NCBI RefSeq assembly: GCF_003342675.1 | Contig: NZ_CP031149.1 | Coordinates: 1 to 64,000, forward strand | Direction of reading: 5' to 3' | From: Haloplanus rubicundus | GTDB lineage: Archaea > Halobacteriota > Halobacteria > Halobacteriales > Haloferacaceae | Length of the DNA stretch: 64,000 bases | Notes under the pieces: model-generated | The model's database searches: none | What the model was told of the DNA's origin: nothing | What the model saw: only the letters and a program-made list of their open reading frames with translations | Translations under genes and position numbers: made by a program | Part shown: in pieces, positions 51,601 through 59,374 of the stretch | Layout: every line of letters begins with the position of its first letter | Numbering within the stretch: the stretch's first letter is position 1

Positions 51601-52910
51601 GAGAGCGACGTGAAGGCGTTCGAGATGCTTTGGATAGTCTGTTCGTTACAAGCAGCTCGGAGTGTGAGGTCAAACGTTGTAGTCGGTTGTTTGCGGTCGA
51701 TCTGTTCCATCCGCGACCCCGTAATCTTGTCATCCTCGCCGGTGCTGACGGACCCTCCGACCTGCTCGGAGATGTCACCACGGTGGAGGTTCTGGCGTTC
51801 TTGATCGGATGTTCCGAACGCCTGCCGCAAAAACTCGTTTTTGAACGCGGAGAGCGTTCCGTGGTTACCCATCTTGAGGTTCCGTTTGTGGTTTTCAGCC
51901 TCTCTAGTCCAATCAGAGCGTGGCTTGAAGATAGTCTGAAAGATGAATGGGTCGTCGGTGTGGACGGCCTGTTCAAGAAGCACGCTGAGGGGAGAGCGAT
52001 ACTGGTCGTCACGGTCGACAGACAAATTGCTGAACGGCCGGAGTAACGTCATCCAGTCGTCTTTTTTCGAGGAGATGCCCTTCCAGCGAACGAGCGAGGG
52101 ACGGTTTTCCTCACTGACCTCTTCGGGACGGAGCGGAACGCCTTCCCTGTTGAGCTGCTCTTCGGCTTCTTTGGAGGAGGGTTCGTTTCCGCTCCCGATT
52201 TCTTCGTCAGTGAAGACCTCAGGGTCCTCGAAGCCGGCGAGGTTCTCGAGGTCGACAATGTCGTCGAGCGTCGCAATACGCCGCCCACCAACGCGGGCGT
52301 TCCCGTCTTCTGAGGCGAACGCTGCAACGGGATTGAATGGGACGATTTCGAACTCGAAGGATTCGGGATACATCGCGGCGACGTTCGCAGCGAGCGTCTT
52401 GAATGCGGTCGCCTCGTAAGGCGTCACTGAGATATAGAAGTCGAATCGCTTCGTGTTCCGCGGCTTGTGGATAATGAACTCGAAAGTCTTCTTATAGCTC
52501 TTGAGCCCGAGACGGGCTTTGAGATTGAATCGCGAGGTTCCCGTCACGCCTGCACGGTAGAATCCAAACAGTCCCTCGATGACGTTCCCGGGCGTGACTT
52601 GCTTGCGGGCGGGTGAGATATGGATATACGGCCGAGCTTCGACAGGATCGCTGAGTTTCTTTCCTGGCCCGGTCGTGCTCTTGCCTTCGTAGGAGGCGAG
52701 ACGGTCCTCTGATTCTCCCTCCGCTTCGTCGTCAGTCCCGCTCTCTGTCGACGGGACGCGGTCACCCTCGGTTGATCCTTCCCGGCTCTGACCGGGGAAC
52801 AACCGTTCGGTCGAATCTTCCGTTGATGTCGACGACATAGAGTTGATGCGGCCGTGGAGGGTGTCTTGCCCGTTGTCGTCCTTTTCGGAGTCTGGGGGCG
52901 AGGCAGTCAT
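48618..52910 (-). CDS. VirD4/TraD-like conjugative ATPase with C-terminal nuclease-like domain
   Basis: A 1,430-residue ATPase of the VirD4/HerA-FtsK group, which in conjugation feeds DNA to the type IV channel. The start at 52910 follows GGAGG. A disordered acidic head precedes a VirB4/TraD-like region (TSRFNLKARLGLKSYKKTFE). Walker A is AATTGAGKTTTM (about 567) and Walker B is VINIIIDEAA (about 853), with TGFMTDIPEIVTM after. An acidic linker leads to a winged-helix-like segment (LTVEERHFLAAIVTTVNG) and a terminal domain with KPDAVGYDGEDPVVIGEAVS (about 1327-1346), resembling a PD-(D/E)xK fold. It lacks the usual lysine, so catalysis is uncertain. Confidence 0.85.
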   Translation of the reverse strand: MTASPPDSEKDDNGQDTLHGRINSMSSTSTEDSTERLFPGQSREGSTEGDRVPSTESGTDDEAEGESEDRLASYEGKSTTGPGKKLSDPVEARPYIHISPARKQVTPGNVIEGLFGFYRAGVTGTSRFNLKARLGLKSYKKTFEFIIHKPRNTKRFDFYISVTPYEATAFKTLAANVAAMYPESFEFEIVPFNPVAAFASEDGNARVGGRRIATLDDIVDLENLAGFEDPEVFTDEEIGSGNEPSSKEAEEQLNREGVPLRPEEVSEENRPSLVRWKGISSKKDDWMTLLRPFSNLSVDRDDQYRSPLSVLLEQAVHTDDPFIFQTIFKPRSDWTREAENHKRNLKMGNHGTLSAFKNEFLRQAFGTSDQERQNLHRGDISEQVGGSVSTGEDDKITGSRMEQIDRKQPTTTFDLTLRAACNEQTIQSISNAFTSLSGPYYGIEGELLGDNDKEFTRLCHTRQASTSGLSGRFSKGNPLICASPDELANFAVVPHTGALPRASRGSSGGSPDARSPLTATDEDLLSQYDSGMHIGNAETAVDSRPNIPIRLNAGQLTHHILRAATTGAGKTTTMISDTLSAYESFDGPIFVFDRKGGTMAEEYKKAHFKKFGNLDDVVHIPVPGPNDEVLAFPYFDIRPQLAAGVSRTVAVQEKVDRYNELLVYVLGREMTQQAFVAQEILNNLIKAMFDPVYGRDAWPIKDLFQVAFKMQQKGSEDEKVRAQGEIPSVSDETLELSLTRHLHADKQRFKSSIDAVMNRITKLAERDFIWRILNFVPEWDDEKGCYADQSPMFDIQDILASNKVVIIDTGDLRPASSDLFTFLLLDYIWSGARLRHRVGDTPPVEDGYVINIIIDEAAAMLQSELVRDDMIPDGREFGLSLEFIIHFAEQVKSDALDVSSYKEILRNINTKLIGKLAVDDELLMTLFHEGIEDEELVDRITSFPRGKWIAQLPDTGFMTDIPEIVTMKPVDIPEGHSKSDDPVFDKTVSKQGYVFSEIKAEITRATRRDYCLLPGSNTGASGEQLSTQHRRGINGSQNDSQDDFEVGVPGDNEDGESGHKQTKSNPQTQLGTGRPDTPDTRGRPRSGRHDDQAESEASRVSADDLESGHPPREATDESETDGGVPQAGEKKDRDLGDRVDNFLYGGVDPDAEDPSENNEAHSDEERGITVDNADSPNASDTPDESATESVDEKDGETQTAITENLTVEERHFLAAIVTTVNGNHPAYDVVDSMERIKSQFDEVDEEKLIDLGYLEKQTESLRVYYTVTRDGQRACGAKVATGEDQGDVNEKTYHKVMVEAFARSLARDPNNQYFVKRYVPLHGTDVKPDAVGYDGEDPVVIGEAVSNIHPSLIVKHYDDFNRFDVEKRIWIVPNLSVAWDIVRALANAGRIDELPPKRNNRTYEKLTEAIWGEDGEWMFVRAPDLLNDLD

Positions 52911-53157
52911 TATCCTCCGGCCTCCCCACGGGCAGACACACTCTGCCCTCTCCACTGTGCAATGGTCGGGACGCACTCCACCCGCTGGGTCATTCGCTTG
53001 GTTAGACGCGTAGTTGTAACGTTTGTTAGCATATTTGTACTATGTTATGTCTGTTAATTCAGTCGCTCCCGGCCTCTGGAATGCTCCCCCCAAAATAGAG
53101 CCCAATTGAACGTTCGGGCACGGGTGGAAGGGAGAGTACTCGTCCCGTATAGACGGC

Positions 53158-53502
53158 TTACGGGGTGGCGATCCACTCCAACACGGACACGAAGATCGTG
53201 ACGCCGAAGTAGAACACGGTCATCGCTCCGCCACCGATCAGGAGCTTCATTCCGTTCTCGGCCCTATCGCTGTTCCTCCGGGCGGTGAACCACACGATTG
53301 CACCGAGGGAGAGCGCCACGAGGCCAGCGTACTTCAGCACAAGCAGGACCACGTCGTAGAGGTTGCTCATGATGTCTTCGAAGCCGGAAGGAGGCGCTGC
53401 CTGTGCGGCGACTGGATCGACGAACAGGACTAGGGCGAGGATTCCCACGACAAGTGGGGTGCTGTGCTTTCTCAGGAGTTGTTTTGTCCGGAGGATGCTC
53501 AT
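53158..53502 (-). CDS. VirB2/TrbC-like pilin candidate
   Basis: A 114-residue protein. Basic head, hydrophobic signal (LVVGILALVLFVDPVAAQA), then a short mature chain with two membrane helices (YDVVLLVLKYAGLVALSLGA and GGGAMTVFYFGVTIFVSVLE) joined by a basic loop (RRNSDRAENG). Size, cleavable signal and hairpin topology are those of VirB2/TrbC conjugative pilins. The start at 53502 is chosen because the longer form adds an unrelated Cys-rich stretch. It precedes the coupling ATPase on the same strand. Confidence 0.7.
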   Translation of the reverse strand: MSILRTKQLLRKHSTPLVVGILALVLFVDPVAAQAAPPSGFEDIMSNLYDVVLLVLKYAGLVALSLGAIVWFTARRNSDRAENGMKLLIGGGAMTVFYFGVTIFVSVLEWIATP

Positions 53503-53698
53503 TGTTACCCACCCGTACGAGGTGGGAGTTTGACATAAAGAAGAGCAGATTACATTGAATGTAGAGAATGTAAAACGCCGGTCTAAGGGTGTCAACGGGC
53601 GGGAATATGGGGGTTTTCACCGGAACAGTTATGCGTTAACCCGTAGCACGCCCTTTTATGGATCAGGAAAACACCCTCCTGTGTCTCCTTGTCCATAG

Positions 53699-53989
53699 GT
53701 GATTGTAGTGCCTAAAAACAACTCCAACCCTACCGCAGAAAACGACGGTGCCGAGTCCGAACCCGAGACGGCGATCAACGTTGCCCTCCACCCGCCGACG
53801 AAGACGCGGCTGACCGCCTACAAGAATAAAAACCCAATAAAAAACCTGTCGTACAACGAAGCGATTGAGAAAGTTCTCGATGAGATCGGCTTCCCGCCGG
53901 TTGAAGAAATCGAGAACCAGTACCTTCCGTCACTAGCGGGCGGGAGCTCCACTCAGTCAGAAGAAGAACGCTCTAACAACTCCGCCTGA
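53699..53989 (+). CDS. Ribbon-helix-helix-like regulator
   Basis: A 96-residue protein starting at GTG 53699 (or GTG 53708). TAINVALHPPTKTRLTAYKN, then LSYNEAIEKVLDEIGF, fits the beta-helix-helix pattern of ribbon-helix-helix DNA-binding proteins; the ends are disordered and acidic. It is read opposite to the T4SS genes on either side and has CTTTTATGG about 45 bases upstream. It may repress the transfer genes or mark the transfer origin. Confidence 0.6.
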   Translation: MIVVPKNNSNPTAENDGAESEPETAINVALHPPTKTRLTAYKNKNPIKNLSYNEAIEKVLDEIGFPPVEEIENQYLPSLAGGSSTQSEEERSNNSA

Positions 53990-54183
53990 GACGAGCGGCC
54001 CAGTCGCGGTACCACGTTCTCCTTCTTACGATGGTTCGATTCGTTTCTGACATCACACGGTCTTAGGGAGAGCTGGTCGTAGGGCGTCGTTTCAGATTGG
54101 TTCCTTGGGGTCGTAGTCTTCTTGCTTGCGGTCGCAATCTCCATCACAATCTCTTCTGGCGTCCGGCCGTTGTTCGTTGCCCG

Positions 54184-54687
54184 TCATAGCAAAATCCACG
54201 CGAAGACGTTGATTACGTTGCCTCCGATGCTTCCACCGATGAGAGTGAGCCCCATTACAATTCCACGTCGACCGCGAGACTCGGCGATCGAATCGCGGCT
54301 ACCAAACGCCCACCACGTCACGCCGATGATGAACAGGACAAGGCCCAAGCTGTGGAGGACGATGCTGAGGGCGGTGGCGAACTGGAACAGATTGCTCGCG
54401 TGAGCGCCAGTCACGGCGCCGTAGGGCCACCCAGCAGGGAGGAACTTGCTACCCAGGATGAACACGAGGACATCGTAGATGACGTCGATAGCGACGATCG
54501 CCATGTAGCCGGCTCCGCCGCCAACGGCCACCCCCCGGAAGCGGGCCATTGCTTGAGGATTTTTGCCGTAACCCCACCAACCGATGGTACCGATGAGGAG
54601 CGCGATGAGGGTTCCGTAGCGCCCGATGATAGTCGCGATTTCGAGGAGTTTGATTGCGGGCTCGGTAAATCCACTAACCGCGCTCAT
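54184..54687 (-). CDS. Polytopic membrane protein of the T4SS cluster
   Basis: A 167-residue protein with four predicted membrane helices (YGTLIALLIGTIGWWGYG, AVGGGAGYMAIVAIDVIYDV, ATALSIVLHSLGLVLFIIGV, GIVMGLTLIGGSIGGNVINV). Its ATG overlaps the TGA of the large surface protein (ATGA), so the two are translated together. No family is recognised. A channel component is inferred from context. Confidence 0.65.
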   Translation of the reverse strand: MSAVSGFTEPAIKLLEIATIIGRYGTLIALLIGTIGWWGYGKNPQAMARFRGVAVGGGAGYMAIVAIDVIYDVLVFILGSKFLPAGWPYGAVTGAHASNLFQFATALSIVLHSLGLVLFIIGVTWWAFGSRDSIAESRGRRGIVMGLTLIGGSIGGNVINVFAWILL

Positions 54688-57146
54688 CCTGAGTTCCCCT
54701 TGCTAGTGCGACGGCGCACCCACCACAAGGCAAAAACCCCGAGCGCGAGCCACTCAACGAAGATGAGGACATTGCTGATGGATGCCGAGATGTATTCCCC
54801 GACTGTGCCAACGGCCGCGAATTCGAGGGGTGAGGGCGGCAGGAGATAGAGAAGTTGGTCACCCTGGTAGTAGGGGTCGCTTGGTGACCAAAACACGTCG
54901 CCGCCGTAGCGAGCGCGGAGAACCGGTCCGTCCCATACGACCTTGGCACGGCCAGTACTGTCGGTCGTAACCGTTGCTGTCGTTCCATCATCTTGGGTGG
55001 CGGTGATTTTCTTATTCTTGACTGGGTCGCCACTGGTGTCCGTGAGAACGAGGACGCCCTCGTGATTCGCGCCGGTAGACGAGACATTAACATCGGTCAT
55101 CTGGAGGGTGGTGGACTCGTATGGTTGGGTGGAGACTTTGATCTGGTCTTCGCCGCTGACTCTCTTCCCGTTGAGAAGAGCACCGAACGGACTCGACCCC
55201 GTGGCGGTGGCAGTTTCACCTGTGTCGAGGTCACTTGATCTGACGTCTATGACGTGCTGTGTGTAGAGGTCGGTTGGCTGATCGTTATCAGGGTCGTTGA
55301 CGTTGGCCGGAAGTGGTGCTCCCGGGAGCGTCGTCGAAAGTTGACTGTCGACAGAACGGGTGTATCCCCATAGTTGATTGGCGTCGTCCTGTTGTGGGAA
55401 GGCGGCGGTGACGTTGGCGACGCCTGTCTCGTAGCGGTAGATGGCAGGCCACCGATCGCCGTAGGTGTGCGTTGAGTTGTAGGTGGTCGAACCACCTCCA
55501 GTGCTAACTTCGACCTCGTCGTTGCGAGAGACACCGTAGAACCGCCACGGGGAGATGATCTCGATTGTCTTGTCGCCAATGTCGATGCTGATCTTCCTCC
55601 AGGGGTCGCTCGGGAAGTCCTGGTTGCCCTTCCACCTCACGACGAGGCGGTCGTGACCTGCCCCGTCGATATGGGCGACGTCGATCTCGAGATTTGGAGA
55701 ATTCCAGTCCGTGATGGTGACCGGGACGCTGTATGTTGTCGTGTGAGTGTTGGTGCTCACGCTTGCTTGCGACCACGCACTGCATTTCGAGCTGCTGACG
55801 CCCCACCGAGTCCTGACTTCAGTGGTAACTTCAAGAGTCGCTGTCAGGGTGTAGTCCCCTCGAGGATATTCGAGATTGTCACTCGAGAGAGCTTCAATCG
55901 CGATCCAGGTTGTCTTGCCGAATCGGTTCCATTCAGAGTCGCCGGTGAATCCGGGACGATCGAGTCTGACGGACGTAACGTTCGCCGTCGAATTGAGGAG
56001 ATTGTATTTGGCCCACTCGGTCTTCGAGTACGTGTGAGAGTGGCTACTGCCACCACCGTGTGAGTGCGATATCGTACACGTGGAGCTGCGACTGAAATCC
56101 GGAGGGGCCTCGGCTCGGTGATCGTAGGGAATGTACGCACCCCGGGTGGGGGTTGACCCAGAAACGTATCTATCACGATACCAGGCACCACCAAAGAGGT
56201 CGTTCATTCCGACCCATGCCTTACGAACGGTGTTGAAGTTGCCCTGGCCCCACTTTTGTGACATGCTCGCGCCGCTCGAGGTGGGGTAAAGCTCTCCACC
56301 GTTCATTTTGGGGATGGCGATTCGATCTGAGTCCTGTGCGTATTTCGTGTATTGTTCGGCCGCGTGGAGGTTCCGAAAGATGGTGCTCTCATGTCTGGCT
56401 TGATGAACTAGGGCGTCGTCAGGGTTCGAGACGTAGAGCTCCTCGGCGGTTGGATCCCATTCCACGTCGGCGTTGTAGACGGGTCGCCACTCTCCGTACT
56501 GGTTGGTGACACGTACGAACCAATTACCGTCGTTGCTCTTTGGCCCGTCGTAGGTGTTGTTAGAGTGTACGTTGATGATCTGCGTGTCCGAGTAGAGAGG
56601 GATACTGGAGTAGGATTCCCACTCATCTTTGATCGGAATCGCGCTGTAACCGGAGAGATCCGTGATGTAGGTGTCGGCTGTTGTGGAATATCGAAGCGAT
56701 TGCGAGGGTGACAGTGTATCCTGTCCGATGTCGACCGGGTAAGCCGGGTAGTCGGTTCCGTAGTAGCCGGAGTAAGTGATATCTTCGGGATCGACATCTA
56801 CGTCATTGTTCGCGAGGACGCGATAGGTTTCGTCGTAGCTCTTATCAACGCCAGGCTCGGGGCTCGGAATGTCATAGATCGGGTCAAGACCGGCAGCAAA
56901 GACAACGGTGACAGGTGCGATCAGGAGGCTGGTCGCCATGAGAACGGTCACGAAAATACGGAATCCCTGTGACTGGCCCTGGAGAGCGTTCGCAATCGGC
57001 TCCGTCAGTCCATTGGCCGGACTGGTGAGTTTCGGTGCACGCGCGGTGAAGGCGGCGGCAACACGTCCTCTGAGTGTATCTGTCCAGCTGTCCCTGTGTG
57101 TCGATTCAGTTTCCCCATCCCGCTGTGAATCAGCCTGAGAGGACAT
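54684..57146 (-). CDS. Large surface protein with membrane anchors, T4SS cluster
   Basis: An 820-residue protein. A basic/amphipathic head is followed by a membrane helix (FVTVLMATSLLIAPVTVVFA, about 68-87), a long extracytoplasmic part rich in Tyr, Thr and Ser, and a C-terminal helix (VLIFVEWLALGVFALWWV) with a basic RRRTSKG end. Around residues 690-750 an Ig-like/Big domain is seen (GVLVLTDTSGDPVKNKKITA, DSTGRAKVVWDGP). It has histidine- and serine-rich spots (SHSHGGGSSHSHTYSK). It could be an adhesin or pilus-tip-like protein for cell contact. It overlaps its neighbours by 17 and 4 bases. Confidence 0.75.
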   Translation of the reverse strand: MSSQADSQRDGETESTHRDSWTDTLRGRVAAAFTARAPKLTSPANGLTEPIANALQGQSQGFRIFVTVLMATSLLIAPVTVVFAAGLDPIYDIPSPEPGVDKSYDETYRVLANNDVDVDPEDITYSGYYGTDYPAYPVDIGQDTLSPSQSLRYSTTADTYITDLSGYSAIPIKDEWESYSSIPLYSDTQIINVHSNNTYDGPKSNDGNWFVRVTNQYGEWRPVYNADVEWDPTAEELYVSNPDDALVHQARHESTIFRNLHAAEQYTKYAQDSDRIAIPKMNGGELYPTSSGASMSQKWGQGNFNTVRKAWVGMNDLFGGAWYRDRYVSGSTPTRGAYIPYDHRAEAPPDFSRSSTCTISHSHGGGSSHSHTYSKTEWAKYNLLNSTANVTSVRLDRPGFTGDSEWNRFGKTTWIAIEALSSDNLEYPRGDYTLTATLEVTTEVRTRWGVSSSKCSAWSQASVSTNTHTTTYSVPVTITDWNSPNLEIDVAHIDGAGHDRLVVRWKGNQDFPSDPWRKISIDIGDKTIEIISPWRFYGVSRNDEVEVSTGGGSTTYNSTHTYGDRWPAIYRYETGVANVTAAFPQQDDANQLWGYTRSVDSQLSTTLPGAPLPANVNDPDNDQPTDLYTQHVIDVRSSDLDTGETATATGSSPFGALLNGKRVSGEDQIKVSTQPYESTTLQMTDVNVSSTGANHEGVLVLTDTSGDPVKNKKITATQDDGTTATVTTDSTGRAKVVWDGPVLRARYGGDVFWSPSDPYYQGDQLLYLLPPSPLEFAAVGTVGEYISASISNVLIFVEWLALGVFALWWVRRRTSKGNSG

Positions 57147-57648
57147 ACTGAATCAGGTTGATGAAGAGCGAAAACGCGGCCCCGATGATTGCGAGGACGA
57201 CCCCGGTTGTTACCATCACGAATCCGCGCCGGCGATTGTTGATGGACGGACTGATGAAGTACGCCATACCGCCGACGACGAGCGTAATAAGACCCGTCCA
57301 CCAGATTGCCCTCCCGACCCACCCAGGGAGGGTAATAGCGGCCTTCAGATCGGAAATAAGCGAACTGAGGTCAGGACCGCTCTGAAGCGCGATAATTGAC
57401 GCTTGCTGTGTGTAGATATTGGTATGCAGGAGGGCGGTATCGACGATTGAATACAGGATGTGGCCGTGGAGTACACGCGTGAGCGTGGAGATGCCTCGAT
57501 AGTCCCCAAGGGGCACGACCGGGCCGGTGCTAGCTCGAATGTACGGGCCTATTACGTGGGCAGTATCAGGACTTGCCGACAGCGCTCCACTGACGAGGAT
57601 GCGCCAGTGGAGAAGCACTTCAATGGCCTCTGGTTGGAGGATGTTCAT
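57130..57648 (-). CDS. Membrane protein, first gene of surface-protein operon
   Basis: A 172-residue protein. The start MNILQPEAIEVLLHWRILVS at 57648 is preferred; a longer frame adds Cys-rich sequence. The C-terminal half has two helices (AIWWTGLITLVVGGMAYFIS and GFVMVTTGVVLAIIGAAFSL) separated by a basic turn (PSINNRRRG), the same hairpin plan as the VirB2-like protein at 53158. Its end overlaps the start of the surface-protein gene. It may be a second pilin-like or channel protein. Confidence 0.65.
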   Translation of the reverse strand: MNILQPEAIEVLLHWRILVSGALSASPDTAHVIGPYIRASTGPVVPLGDYRGISTLTRVLHGHILYSIVDTALLHTNIYTQQASIIALQSGPDLSSLISDLKAAITLPGWVGRAIWWTGLITLVVGGMAYFISPSINNRRRGFVMVTTGVVLAIIGAAFSLFINLIQYVLSG

Positions 57649-57812
57649 GGGATAGCATTCGTCGCCAGCAGTTCTGACGACGCTTGGAGTGGCTAACCCG
57701 AGGCAGTCTGCGACCAAATATACTCTTTGTCTACATCCACCCCAGCCGCTACATCTGCCACATTTGTTGTAAACTTGAAAGTTCCTTAACCATCTACTGC
57801 TTATTCCGGTTG

Positions 57813-57992
57813 ATGGCAAGTCCTGCTGAACTCTGGTCACTCATCGGTGGACCGAGCGGCCGCTCGCTGCTCCGAGACGAGCCCGACTCGCTCGCACGTA
57901 TCGTCACGTGTGAGTATGACTGCGTTCGCCCGGTGAGCGTCGAGCAGGACCCCGTCCACTGCTTGGAAATGTTAGCACCCTCCCATGCCTGA
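57813..57992 (+). CDS. Small hypothetical protein heading the VirB-like operon
   Basis: A 59-residue protein (MASPAELWSLIGGPSGRSLL, RDEPDSLARIVTCEYDC). It ends 8 bases inside the next gene, so it is translationally coupled and likely real. A TATA-like CCTTAAC lies about 30 bases upstream of the ATG, in a divergent promoter region shared with the minus-strand membrane operon. Function is unknown. Confidence 0.55.
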   Translation: MASPAELWSLIGGPSGRSLLRDEPDSLARIVTCEYDCVRPVSVEQDPVHCLEMLAPSHA

Positions 57993-58650
57993 AATACAAG
58001 TCGACTGGCACTCTCGGAAAGAGGCTGACCGCCTACGCGATCTCCGTGATCGGCACGGGATGATCTGGCGCGGCGTCCTTCTCGAGGGAGCCAAACACGC
58101 AGAGAGCATAGATCTCCTCAAGGCCCTCGTTGAGTTACACCCGGCACTCGCACACTCGCGACCGGGAGACCACACTGGGGTTTCGGCCGAGCGAACGAAC
58201 GTCACTGAGCAACTACACGAGCAGGTCCGCGAACGGCAACATGCCCGCTCAACAACCGAACTCCCACCGTCTACGTTCACCGATGCGGGCATGGCCGCCA
58301 GCACGAACGGCAGTCGTGCCGATGACGGCGAGACTGACCGTGATGATGAGGGTAGAGAGAGTGTCGACGTGAGCGCTGCTGTCGCTCAGATACGGGAGAA
58401 CCGCACCCCTCGTACCAACCATGCACAGCAGTCGGTTGCGGCCGAACGCACTCGGACGAGAGAGTACCGACGCTGGGATGCTCAAGCGGCACAGGCCGCC
58501 GAAGCCGGAGAAGCACTTCATCCCGCGGACGCACACGACGATGTCGAAGATGTGCTTCGACACCCCGATGACCACGATGAGTGGGATGTCGTCGACCCGC
58601 GCTATGATTACGACGACTACGCCCGCGAATTTGACGGTGATTTCCGATGA
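57985..58650 (+). CDS. Putative transfer accessory protein (WRG motif)
   Basis: A 221-residue hydrophilic protein. The first 45 residues (VDWHSRKEADRLRDLRDRHG, MIWRGVLLEGAKH) form a basic-helical motif that recurs in the next gene (RKGLGLTWRGMMLKAEQRL). Such a short strand followed by helices is reminiscent of ribbon-helix-helix or MobC-like nicking accessory proteins. The remainder is disordered and charged, with a very acidic end (DPRYDYDDYAREFDGDF). Coupled by overlaps of 8 and 4 bases. The DNA-binding role is inferred. Confidence 0.55.
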   Translation: MPEIQVDWHSRKEADRLRDLRDRHGMIWRGVLLEGAKHAESIDLLKALVELHPALAHSRPGDHTGVSAERTNVTEQLHEQVRERQHARSTTELPPSTFTDAGMAASTNGSRADDGETDRDDEGRESVDVSAAVAQIRENRTPRTNHAQQSVAAERTRTREYRRWDAQAAQAAEAGEALHPADAHDDVEDVLRHPDDHDEWDVVDPRYDYDDYAREFDGDFR

Positions 58651-58952
58651 CTGGGACGACGAGCCCCTCGGATTACAATACGCGAATCAATATCCAATCT
58701 CAAGAGGAGTACGAGTGGTTGGATTCGGTTCGGAAAGGTCTCGGGCTGACCTGGCGTGGAATGATGCTGAAAGCCGAACAGCGACTTCTCGCTGCTGAAC
58801 GAACCTGGCCGCCGACAATCCGCACCCAAGATGTCGTTCCGGCCCCTGCTCAATCGAACGCCGACATCGAGGCGGAACACCGGGCCGAGGCAGCTACCGA
58901 ACCCGAGGCTGAGAGTGACGGTGACGCCGAAACCACGGAGGTGACGAGATGA
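58647..58952 (+). CDS. Small WRG-motif protein
   Basis: A 101-residue protein with YNTRINIQSQEEYEWLDSVR, KGLGLTWRGMMLKAEQRL at the N-terminus, similar to the preceding gene, and an Ala/Glu-rich acidic tail. It appears to be a short paralogue. Its ATG overlaps the previous stop (ATGA), and its own stop overlaps the VirB3-like start. It may form a hetero-complex with the longer paralogue. Confidence 0.6.
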   Translation: MTGTTSPSDYNTRINIQSQEEYEWLDSVRKGLGLTWRGMMLKAEQRLLAAERTWPPTIRTQDVVPAPAQSNADIEAEHRAEAATEPEAESDGDAETTEVTR

Positions 58953-59374
58953 GCCAGGACATTCCGGTTGCATCTCATCTTCTTGCCTCGAAGATGTTCG
59001 GCGTCTCAGCTCGGAAACTGGCTGAGTCGATGGGGCCGCCCCTTGTCGTCCCGCTCATTCTCTACACCATCGGCCTCCCACTACAGGTGACGATCCCGTT
59101 AGTGTTCGTCGGATTCCTAGTGGGACTGTTCATTTATAGCCGTACTCCACCGGGACAGCGTCCTCTACAATACGCCGGGGCGATGGCACGTCATCTGCGC
59201 GGGCGGACGAACTACGTCTGGAAGCCTCCAGAGCCAGCTCCGGGCGATCTCGCGTATCACGAACCCTTCGAGGCATGGATCACGGGACGTCCAGAGCCAG
59301 TCGTCGCTGACGAGGACGACGACCCTGACGCGGATTGGCCGATCGCGACGCATAGAGGACACACCAATGACTGA
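58949..59374 (+). CDS. VirB3/PrgI-like membrane protein
   Basis: A 141-residue protein with a close pair of membrane helices (PLVVPLILYTIGLPLQVTIP and LVFVGFLVGLFIYSRTPPGQ), then a basic segment (YAGAMARHLRGRTNYVWKPP) and an acidic tail. Short two-helix proteins directly before VirB4 are VirB3/TrbD/PrgI in known systems, where they anchor the ATPase. The call rests on topology and position. It overlaps both neighbours. Confidence 0.65.
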   Translation: MSQDIPVASHLLASKMFGVSARKLAESMGPPLVVPLILYTIGLPLQVTIPLVFVGFLVGLFIYSRTPPGQRPLQYAGAMARHLRGRTNYVWKPPEPAPGDLAYHEPFEAWITGRPEPVVADEDDDPDADWPIATHRGHTND

